Positions 1 through 5,694 of a stretch of DNA of 6,912 bases are shown piece by piece (within the stretch, counting starts at the first letter, position 1; each line of letters starts with the position of its first letter). The stretch is from Legionellaceae bacterium UBA2794 (lineage in GTDB: Bacteria; Pseudomonadota; Gammaproteobacteria; Legionellales; Legionellaceae). The DNA is taken from NCBI GenBank assembly GCA_002352055.1, contig DEHS01000041.1, positions 1,775 through 8,686 of the forward strand. The letters run 5' to 3'. The translations under genes were made by a program, and so were the position numbers. The notes under the pieces are model-generated. The model searched no databases. It had not been told where the DNA came from and saw nothing but the letters and a program-made list of their open reading frames with translations.

Positions 1-1
1 G

Positions 2-181
2 GTTGAGACGGCACAAAAAATTAATCCGGGTATTGAGGTCGCTATTCGTGCACCGAATGAAGAAGTAGCCGTATTACTGCGTAAAGAAGTTAATGGAAAA
101 TTCTTTTTTGAAAAAACGGAATTGGCCAACGGAATGGGCCAATATATTTTATCTCGCTTCGGAATTTCTCTTTCTCAATAA
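2..181 (+). CDS. C-terminal end of a probable CPA2/Kef-type cation:proton antiporter (partial)
   Basis: This is the last 59 codons of a gene that begins before the window. It ends at TAA (179-181), followed directly by an in-frame TGA (182-184), a tandem stop. The visible protein reads like the end of a Rossmann-type RCK/TrkA-N domain: a stretch starting NPGIEVAIRAPNEEVAVLL, then a G-x-FFFEKTELANGM segment. That resembles the pattern 'NP.i.iiaRa...e.a..L...Ga..vv.ge.elar.m' near the end of YbaL- and Kef-like antiporters, where this cytosolic domain gates a membrane transport domain. The protein stops soon after the domain, as in YbaL-type proteins. The membrane part lies outside the window, so a Trk-type or other RCK protein is possible. 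The reading frame is clear; the family is inferred from a short piece. The gene converges on gatB, with 29 bases between stop codons. Confidence 0.6.
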   Translation, partial: VETAQKINPGIEVAIRAPNEEVAVLLRKEVNGKFFFEKTELANGMGQYILSRFGISLSQ

Positions 182-186
182 TGATC

Positions 187-212
187 AGCTGGAGAGCCTT
201 ACGTCTTGAGCT
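187..212. terminator. Weak imperfect hairpin between convergent genes, possible bidirectional terminator
   Basis: The 29-base gap between the antiporter stop and the gatB stop contains two arms, AGCTGGAGA (187-195) and TCTTGAGCT (204-212). They can pair over nine positions with one G-G mismatch and one G-T wobble around an eight-base loop. The right arm overlaps the gatB stop codon. Neither side has a real T tract, so this is a poor match to an intrinsic terminator. Its position between converging genes is the main reason to list it. Confidence 0.22.
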
Positions 213-1647
213 ATTTAAGAATGGCTTTTAATTTTTGACCGATGAGTTCCGGATTGGCTTTCCCTTTGGTCTGTTTCATTATTTGTCCTACAAAAAACGC
301 TAGAAGCTTTTCTTTTCCGGACTTATATTCTGCAACTTGATCTGGGTAATCATTGATTAATTGTTGCATCATTTGCTCGAGTTCTGAATTATCTTCCACA
401 TTCTTAGAAAGCTCATCCTTAATAAGCGTATTTATATCCTGGGTACCCAACCATAAAGCTGAAAAAATTGTTTTAGCACTGTTAGAACTAATCTCTTTAG
501 TATGAATTTTATCTAATAATAGAGCCATAACAGGAGCCGATATGGGGAGAGAAGACTCGAAGGTTAAATTATGCTCATTTAAAGCAGCTGAATATTGGCC
601 TTTTAACCAATTGATAATCAGTTTATCAGGGCTTTGGCTTAGAGCCTTAATTTCTTTATAAAAAGAATAGGCGGCTGGAGAGGACAGAATGAAATTAATA
701 TCCTCTTCATTTATTGCAGGGATTTTTTTAAGAGTTTTATATATTGCATCAGGTAATTCGGGCATGGAGTTTTTTATTTCAGCAATTTGAAACCGCGTTA
801 CCTGAATGGGCAACAGATCGGGATCTGGAAAATAGCGATAATCGTTTTCATTTTCTTTATCCCGCATAGGGTGGGTTGTATTGGTCTCCGGATTATAAAG
901 TCTGGTTTCCTGAATGACAGTACCACCACTTTCAAGTATGTCTTGATGCCTGGAACGTTCATAATTTATGGCTTTATCAATATAACGAAAAGAGTTTAGG
1001 TTTTTAAGTTCTGTTCTGGTACCCAAAATAGCTGAGTCTTTAGGTTTTAAAGATAAATTAACATCACAGCGAAATGAGCCTTCTTGCATGTTGCCATCGC
1101 AGATCCCTAAAAATTTGACTAACTGATGCAATGTTTTTAAGTAGCAAACTGCCTCTTCTCCAGAGTTAAGGCAAGGCGCTGTAACTATTTCAAGTAAAGG
1201 TGTTCCGGCGCGATTTAAATCAATTCCTGTATATAGGGGATGAATATCATGTAATGATTTTCCCGCATCTTCCTCCAGGTGAGCCCTTTCAATCAGAATT
1301 TTTTTCTCGTCTTTATTTGCCAACTCAATAATTATATGACCATTGGAAATGATTGGTTTTTGCAATTGACTTATCTGATAGCCTTTGGGTAAATCGGGAT
1401 AAAAATAGTTTTTTCGTTCAAAAACGGACAGGTCGTTAATATCAGCCTTAATTGCCAATCCAAGCCGAATGGCCATAACTACAGCTTCCTGATTTAGAAC
1501 CGGTAGAACTCCGGGCAGCCCTGCATCAATATAACTTGTTTGAGAATTGGCCAAAGCACCATAAGTAGTTGATGAACCAGAAAAAAGCTTTGATTTAGTT
1601 TTTAATTGGGCGTGTACTTCAAGACCAATAACAGTATCCCATTGCAT
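211..1647 (-). CDS. gatB: Asp/Glu-tRNA amidotransferase subunit B (GatB)
   Basis: GatB is the tRNA-binding and kinase/transamidase subunit of GatCAB. It activates the side chain of Glu or Asp on mischarged tRNA with ATP and receives ammonia from GatA. The protein has 478 residues, the usual length. Visible landmarks are the N-terminal VIGLEVHAQLKT, YFYPDLPKGYQISQ (81-94), HLEEDAGK (123-130), the family signature DLNRAGTPLLEIV (143-155), MQEGSFRCDVN (187-197), and MRDKE...DYRYFPDPDL (261-278). A GatB/YqeY-type helical tail (about 330-478) ends with GQIMKQTKGKANP, the tRNA-contacting domain. The N-terminal region has FSGSS and SYID where many GatB proteins have two cysteine pairs, so this is the form without that probable zinc site. 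It is the last gene of the operon. Its start lies 9 bases after the gatA stop, with TAAGG at that stop serving as ribosome binding site. Confidence 0.97.
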   Translation of the reverse strand: MQWDTVIGLEVHAQLKTKSKLFSGSSTTYGALANSQTSYIDAGLPGVLPVLNQEAVVMAIRLGLAIKADINDLSVFERKNYFYPDLPKGYQISQLQKPIISNGHIIIELANKDEKKILIERAHLEEDAGKSLHDIHPLYTGIDLNRAGTPLLEIVTAPCLNSGEEAVCYLKTLHQLVKFLGICDGNMQEGSFRCDVNLSLKPKDSAILGTRTELKNLNSFRYIDKAINYERSRHQDILESGGTVIQETRLYNPETNTTHPMRDKENENDYRYFPDPDLLPIQVTRFQIAEIKNSMPELPDAIYKTLKKIPAINEEDINFILSSPAAYSFYKEIKALSQSPDKLIINWLKGQYSAALNEHNLTFESSLPISAPVMALLLDKIHTKEISSNSAKTIFSALWLGTQDINTLIKDELSKNVEDNSELEQMMQQLINDYPDQVAEYKSGKEKLLAFFVGQIMKQTKGKANPELIGQKLKAILK

Positions 1648-1659
1648 ATAACGGCCTTA
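1648..1659 (-). promoter_or_regulatory. gatB ribosome binding site overlapping the gatA stop codon
   Basis: Read on the minus strand, the junction is TAAGGCCGTTAT followed by the gatB ATG. The gatA TAA stop supplies the first bases of TAAGG, which sits 7 bases before the start. A ribosome finishing gatA would therefore stop on the gatB ribosome binding site, which suggests coupled translation. This also supports the ATG at 1645-1647 as the gatB start. Confidence 0.6.
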
Positions 1660-3105
1660 ATTCTTAGGACTGGTTAAGTGCCAGTCTGTATTTTGTTGGT
1701 AATGATGCGCGATTTGTAACAGGCGACTTTCACTAAAATGTTTGCCCATCAATTGTAAGCCAATGGGTAAATTCTGCTCATTAAATCCTGCGGGTATGGA
1801 TAGCGCAGGAAGACCAGCAAGGTTCGCTGCCACAGTAAACATATCAGCAAGATAATTTTGAACAGGATTTTTATTTTTATGCCCAATTTTAAAAGCACAA
1901 GTCGGGGTGGTCGGCCCCAGGATCACATCTACTTTTCTCAATGTCTGAATTAACTCTTCCTGAATCAATCGACGGATTTTTTGGGCTTGAAGATAGTAGG
2001 CATCAAAATAGCCCGCGGATAATACATGTGTTCCAATAAGAATTCTGCGGTGAACCTCAGCGCCAAAACCCTCACTGCGAGAGGATGTAATTAATTCGAT
2101 TAAATTTGAATCATTAGTGCTTCGATGGCCATAACGCAACCCATCATAACGCGATAAATTGGAAGAGGCTTCCGCACAGGCAACTACGTAATAGCAGGGA
2201 ACCCACAAAGGTTGAAGAGATAAATCTACATGAATGATTTCGGCGCCAGAATCCTCAAAGACTTTGACCGCCTGCATTATGGCGTTTTGAATGGTGATAT
2301 CCACATCGGGATGAAAAAAGCAGGAGGGGAGTCCAATTTTTAATGGCAGAGGGGCTTGAGTCAGAGAACCCACATAGTCAGGAATTTCCTCCTGAGAAGA
2401 GGTCGAGTCTAAGGGATCAAATCCCAACATGGCATTAAGAATCAGCGCCAGATCAGCGGCACTGCGAGCTATGGGTCCAGCCTGATCCAGACTAGAGGCA
2501 TAGGCTACCATTCCATATCGAGAGGCTAAACCATAGGTAGGTTTAATACCACTAATCCCACAAAATGCAGCGGGTTGTCTTATGGAACCACCGGTATCGG
2601 ATCCAATTGAAAAGGGTATAAGTCCTGCGGCCACAGCAGCTGCCGAACCGCCGGATGAGCCTCCTGGTACGTACTCTTTATTCCAGGGATTTTTAACATG
2701 ACCAAAAAAACTGTGTTCATTGGATGAGCCCATAGCAAATTCATCCATATTGTTTTTACCTAACAGGACTGCCCCGGCATTTTTTAACCGAGTTACAATA
2801 GTTGCTTCATAAGGTGCCTGGAAATTGGCAAGCATTCTTGAGCCACAGGTAGTGGGCATATTTATCGTACAAAACAAATCCTTAATACCCATTGGAATAC
2901 CGGTTAAGGGTTTAATTTGTTTCTTTTGAATGTTTTGGTCAGCATGCTGTGCATCAATCAGTGCCTGATTTGAATCAAGATTAATAAATGCGTTTAACTC
3001 TTTATTATCTGCAATTTTGTTTAAATAATGGTGCGTCAATTCGACTGACGAAATCTCTTTTGTATGAAGAGCATGTGTTATTTGTGATAAAGATAAAAAA
3101 TCCAT
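1657..3105 (-). CDS. gatA: Asp/Glu-tRNA amidotransferase subunit A (GatA), amidase-signature glutaminase
   Basis: GatA hydrolyses glutamine and passes the ammonia through the complex to GatB, for conversion of Glu-tRNA(Gln) or Asp-tRNA(Asn). The protein has 482 residues, as expected for the family. The amidase Ser-cisSer-Lys triad is intact: Lys75 in GIKDLF, Ser150 in PGGSSGGSAAA and Ser174 in SDTGGSIRQPAA. Their spacing (75 and 24 residues) equals that recalled for the S. aureus enzyme (Lys79, Ser154, Ser178). Arg354 (VHRRILIGT) and Asp421 (YLADMFTVAANLAGLP) fall where that enzyme binds glutamine. The C-terminus has the usual NLPIGLQLMG. The ATG lies one base after the gatC stop (TAA-T-ATG), so translation is probably coupled. 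A general amidase is unlikely given gatC upstream and gatB downstream. Confidence 0.98.
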   Translation of the reverse strand: MDFLSLSQITHALHTKEISSVELTHHYLNKIADNKELNAFINLDSNQALIDAQHADQNIQKKQIKPLTGIPMGIKDLFCTINMPTTCGSRMLANFQAPYEATIVTRLKNAGAVLLGKNNMDEFAMGSSNEHSFFGHVKNPWNKEYVPGGSSGGSAAAVAAGLIPFSIGSDTGGSIRQPAAFCGISGIKPTYGLASRYGMVAYASSLDQAGPIARSAADLALILNAMLGFDPLDSTSSQEEIPDYVGSLTQAPLPLKIGLPSCFFHPDVDITIQNAIMQAVKVFEDSGAEIIHVDLSLQPLWVPCYYVVACAEASSNLSRYDGLRYGHRSTNDSNLIELITSSRSEGFGAEVHRRILIGTHVLSAGYFDAYYLQAQKIRRLIQEELIQTLRKVDVILGPTTPTCAFKIGHKNKNPVQNYLADMFTVAANLAGLPALSIPAGFNEQNLPIGLQLMGKHFSESRLLQIAHHYQQNTDWHLTSPKN

Positions 3106-3106
3106 A

Positions 3107-3403
3107 TTAATTACCCGATTCTATTACTTTAGGAACCAGATAAAGGTTATCCTCAAATAGTGGCGCTAATTGTTCCAAATCTGCGATACATTCTTCCTCG
3201 GTTACTTCATCTGCACGCATTCTTTGATGCAGGGCTAAGGGATGAAAGAGAGGTGCGACTTTACTGGTATCGAGGGCGCGCAGCTTATCGACAAACTCGA
3301 TGATGGAATTTATCTCATCGTTTAACTGGGATGAATTATTTGAATCCAGATTCAAATAGGTTAATCGTGCCATTTTTTCCAGCTCTTTTGGAGAAACAGT
3401 CAT
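3107..3403 (-). CDS. gatC: Asp/Glu-tRNA amidotransferase subunit C (GatC), 98 residues from the preferred start
   Basis: GatC is the small scaffold subunit that wraps around the GatA-GatB interface and stabilises the complex. From the ATG at 3401-3403 the protein has 98 residues and begins MTVSPKELEKMARLTYLNL, the usual GatC opening. It continues with an EINSIIEFVDKLRALDT helix, the VAPLFHP turn, a degenerate 'mR.DeV' segment, and the family ending APLFEDNLYLVPKVIE. A longer reading from 3433 adds ten residues (MNFILYADVT). I prefer the shorter start. It has GGA 7 bases upstream (3411-3413), while the longer one has no recognisable ribosome binding site and a TATAAT box lies across its start codon. 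First gene of gatC-gatA-gatB. Identity is secure; the start is likely but not proven. Confidence 0.93.
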   Translation of the reverse strand: MTVSPKELEKMARLTYLNLDSNNSSQLNDEINSIIEFVDKLRALDTSKVAPLFHPLALHQRMRADEVTEEECIADLEQLAPLFEDNLYLVPKVIESGN

Positions 3404-3431
3404 AGTGACATCCGCATACAAAATGAAATTC

Positions 3432-3459
3432 ATTATATCGATATCAAAATAAAAATGAA
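3432..3459 (-). promoter_or_regulatory. Probable promoter of the gatCAB operon
   Basis: On the minus strand a perfect TATAAT lies at 3437-3432. A weak -35-like TTCATT (3459-3454, three of six consensus bases) lies 16 bases further upstream. Transcription would begin near 3425, giving a leader of about 22 bases before the gatC ATG at 3403. The -10 box overlaps the more upstream ATG at 3433, so a transcript from here could not start translation there. The support is mostly the exact -10 match and its position. Confidence 0.5.
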
Positions 3460-3497
3460 GAGCTGGTAAAGAGTATTATCAAAGTTTATGCAAACCA

Positions 3498-3525
3498 TTG
3501 CAGTAGCATAGTTTTTCAGTAGAAT
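3498..3525 (+). promoter_or_regulatory. Probable promoter of trpEG and the ClC gene
   Basis: TTGCAG (3498-3503) and TAGAAT (3520-3525, five of six consensus bases) are separated by 16 bases. Transcription would start near 3532, leaving a leader of only about 23 bases before the trpEG ATG. That is too short for a trp leader peptide and attenuator downstream of this promoter. The start region overlaps an imperfect inverted repeat at 3520-3542. About 60 bases separate this promoter from the divergent gatC -10 box. Confidence 0.42.
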
Positions 3526-3542
3526 GATTTACAGTCATTTTA
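3520..3542. repeat. Imperfect inverted repeat over the trpEG -10/start region
   Basis: TAGAATGA (3520-3527) and TCATTTTA (3535-3542) pair over eight positions with one G-T wobble around a seven-base spacer. The repeat covers the proposed -10 box and transcription start, where a repressor operator would be expected. It does not resemble the E. coli TrpR operator. An A+T-rich region gives such repeats by chance fairly often, so a regulatory role is only a suggestion. Confidence 0.25.
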
Positions 3543-3554
3543 TTTAAGGCCTTT

Positions 3555-5693
3555 ATGTTACAACAATATAAAACGGAAGGAGGAGTGCATGTTGAATACT
3601 CCGAGCAGTTATTGGATTATCAGCAAGGCATTGAATCGCTTTTAGAGCGTCTTGATTCGCAACGCGGGGCACTTTTTGCGTCAAGTTTCGAATATCCTGG
3701 ACGTTATACTTGTTGGGATATTGGTTTTTATAATCCTCCTCTGGTTATTTATTGCAAACAAAATGTGATTACGCTTGAGGCGTTGAATCAGCGCGGTGAG
3801 GTACTTCTTTCATTCATTATTCCCTTACTGAAAAAGCAAAAAAGTTTGCAACTGTCTGCCGAATCCCAAGAACAAATTCAGGTAAGAATCAAACCATCAG
3901 ATCAGCTTTTTAGCGAGGAAGAGCGCAGTCAGCAACCCTCAGTTTTTAGCATCATTCGATTATTAGTCGCTTTTTTTAAATCAGATGAAGATAATTATCT
4001 GGGGCTTTACGGCTCATTTGGATTTGATTTAATTTACCAGTTTGAAGATCTTCCCAGACATAAAGAGCGTGATCTGGAACAAAGGGATATGGTGCTTTAT
4101 CTGGCGGATGAAATCTTTATTGTGAATCATCGTAAGGAAGAGGCTTTTGTCAGGCGATATGATTTTCAATATCATGGCAAGTCGACCCAGTCACTGGTTC
4201 GAGAAGGAGTTTATTTACCTTATGCCCCCCAAAATAAGCCAGTTACCTCCTGCGATCATGAATTGGGTGAATATGCTTCAGTAGTTAATAAGGCAAAAAA
4301 ACGCTTTGCATGTGGTGATTTGTTTGAGGTGGTACCCAGTCAGACCTTTTATACTCACTATACCGAAAAGCCTTCCGTGCTATATAGTCAAATGCGTCAC
4401 ATCAATCCTTCGCCTTATGGATTTTTTATTAATTTGGGCGAGGGAGAGTATCTGGTTGGTGCCTCTCCTGAGATGTATGTACGTGTAAATGGAAAACGTG
4501 TTGAAACCTGCCCCATCTCCGGAACCATTGCGCGAGGAGCTGATGCAATTGAAGACGCCACCAATATTCAAACGCTGCTGGATTCAAAGAAGGAAGAATC
4601 CGAATTGACCATGTGTACGGATGTAGATAGAAACGATAAATCACGTATATGTGAAGCGGGAAGTGTTAAAGTAATTGGACGCCGTCAGATTGAAATGTAT
4701 TCTCGTTTAATCCATACCGTCGATCATGTTGAGGGAACATTAAGGGACGGGTTTGACGCAGTTGATGCCTTTTTAACTCATATGTGGGTAGTCACGGTTA
4801 CTGGTGCTCCTAAGCTTTGGGCTTTGAAATTTATTGAAGAACACGAAAAATCACCGAGAAAATGGTACGCCGGAGCGGTGGGGTGGTTTGGTTTTGATGG
4901 TAATTTAAATACGGGTTTAGTATTACGCACCGTTCGTATCGAAAAAGGTGTCGCTGAAATCAGGGTGGGTGCAACCTTATTATTTGACTCATTGCCTGAT
5001 TTGGAAGAGCAGGAAACACGTCTTAAAGCCTCTGCCTTTTTAGATTTATTGCAAAAGCCAAAACAAAAAAAGAATACGGAAATTGACGAAATCCAGCCTA
5101 CGGGTACTGGTAAAAAAGTGTTACTTATCGATCATCAGGATTCATTTGTTCATACTTTAGCGAATTATCTTCGTCAGACTGGCGCTGAAGTAACCACCAT
5201 TCGTTTTGATAAAATAAACGATTTCCTTGAAAAGAATAATTACAATTTAGTGGTTTTATCTCCTGGACCTGGACGGCCAAATGATTTTAAATTAAATGAA
5301 ACCATCGAATCGGTGCTTGCGAAGAATATCCCTGTTTTTGGTGTATGTCTTGGGTTACAAGGTATTGTTGAATATTTCGGTGGTGTATTGGATATCCTGG
5401 ACTATCCGGTTCATGGAAAATCCTCTTCAATAAAGGTGATGGACTCTCATGATTTATTTAGGGGACTCGGGAATGAGTTTACGGCGGGCAGGTATCATTC
5501 ACTTTATGCGCGATTAAATACCGTCCCCAAAGATTTAACGGTCACCGCAATGAGTCATGATGGGATAGTAATGGCGGTTTCCCATAAAACCTTACCCGTC
5601 CATGCGGTGCAATTTCATCCTGAAACCATTTTATCATTACCAGGGCAGGCGGGCTTAAGAATTATCACTAATTTAATGTCTATGGTGAAGTAG
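3555..5693 (+). CDS. trpEG: Fused anthranilate synthase, TrpE synthase domain plus TrpG glutamine amidotransferase domain
   Basis: This enzyme converts chorismate and glutamine to anthranilate, the first step of tryptophan synthesis, in one 712-residue chain. Residues about 20-200 form the TrpE N-terminal domain; LDSQRGALFASSFEYPGRY (33-51) corresponds to the Trp-inhibition region of the Rhizobium/Agrobacterium-type fusion. Residues about 238-498 form the chorismate-binding domain, with GDLFEVVPSQ (254-263), NPSPYGFF (284-291), GASPEMYVR (302-310), CPISGTIARG (319-328), DVDRND (356-361), catalytic-type His387 in LIHTVDH, and acidic residues at 484-487. A Lys/Gln-rich linker (about 499-519) leads to the class I glutaminase domain (521-712), with SPGPG (569-573), nucleophile Cys598 in GVCLGLQ, and His688/Glu690 in FHPE. 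All expected catalytic positions are present. It resembles the alphaproteobacterial TrpE(G) clade. A PhzE-like aminodeoxyisochorismate synthase is the alternative, judged less likely. The start has a weak AAGG 5 bases upstream (3546-3549). Confidence 0.94.
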   Translation: MLQQYKTEGGVHVEYSEQLLDYQQGIESLLERLDSQRGALFASSFEYPGRYTCWDIGFYNPPLVIYCKQNVITLEALNQRGEVLLSFIIPLLKKQKSLQLSAESQEQIQVRIKPSDQLFSEEERSQQPSVFSIIRLLVAFFKSDEDNYLGLYGSFGFDLIYQFEDLPRHKERDLEQRDMVLYLADEIFIVNHRKEEAFVRRYDFQYHGKSTQSLVREGVYLPYAPQNKPVTSCDHELGEYASVVNKAKKRFACGDLFEVVPSQTFYTHYTEKPSVLYSQMRHINPSPYGFFINLGEGEYLVGASPEMYVRVNGKRVETCPISGTIARGADAIEDATNIQTLLDSKKEESELTMCTDVDRNDKSRICEAGSVKVIGRRQIEMYSRLIHTVDHVEGTLRDGFDAVDAFLTHMWVVTVTGAPKLWALKFIEEHEKSPRKWYAGAVGWFGFDGNLNTGLVLRTVRIEKGVAEIRVGATLLFDSLPDLEEQETRLKASAFLDLLQKPKQKKNTEIDEIQPTGTGKKVLLIDHQDSFVHTLANYLRQTGAEVTTIRFDKINDFLEKNNYNLVVLSPGPGRPNDFKLNETIESVLAKNIPVFGVCLGLQGIVEYFGGVLDILDYPVHGKSSSIKVMDSHDLFRGLGNEFTAGRYHSLYARLNTVPKDLTVTAMSHDGIVMAVSHKTLPVHAVQFHPETILSLPGQAGLRIITNLMSMVK

Positions 5694-5694
5694 C

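Noticed and set aside
787..999. Open frame on the plus strand inside gatB
   Set aside because: It lies wholly antisense to a well-conserved gene, has no family resemblance and no good ribosome binding site.
3526..3554. Tryptophan leader peptide and attenuator upstream of trpEG
   Set aside because: No ORF with clustered Trp codons and no alternative hairpins with a T tract occur between the proposed promoter and the start; the leader would be only about 23 bases.
3585..3587. GTG as an alternative in-frame trpEG start after AAGGAGG
   Set aside because: Only one base separates AAGGAGG from this GTG, too close for initiation.
4306..4644. Several short open frames on both strands inside trpEG
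   Set aside because: They overlap the conserved chorismate-binding domain in other frames and show no recognisable protein features.
3555..5693. PhzE-type aminodeoxyisochorismate synthase from a phenazine cluster
   Set aside because: The motif set (DVDRND, TGAPKLWA, GVCLGLQ) fits the TrpE(G) anthranilate synthase clade better, and there are no phenazine genes nearby. Only a tree would settle it fully.
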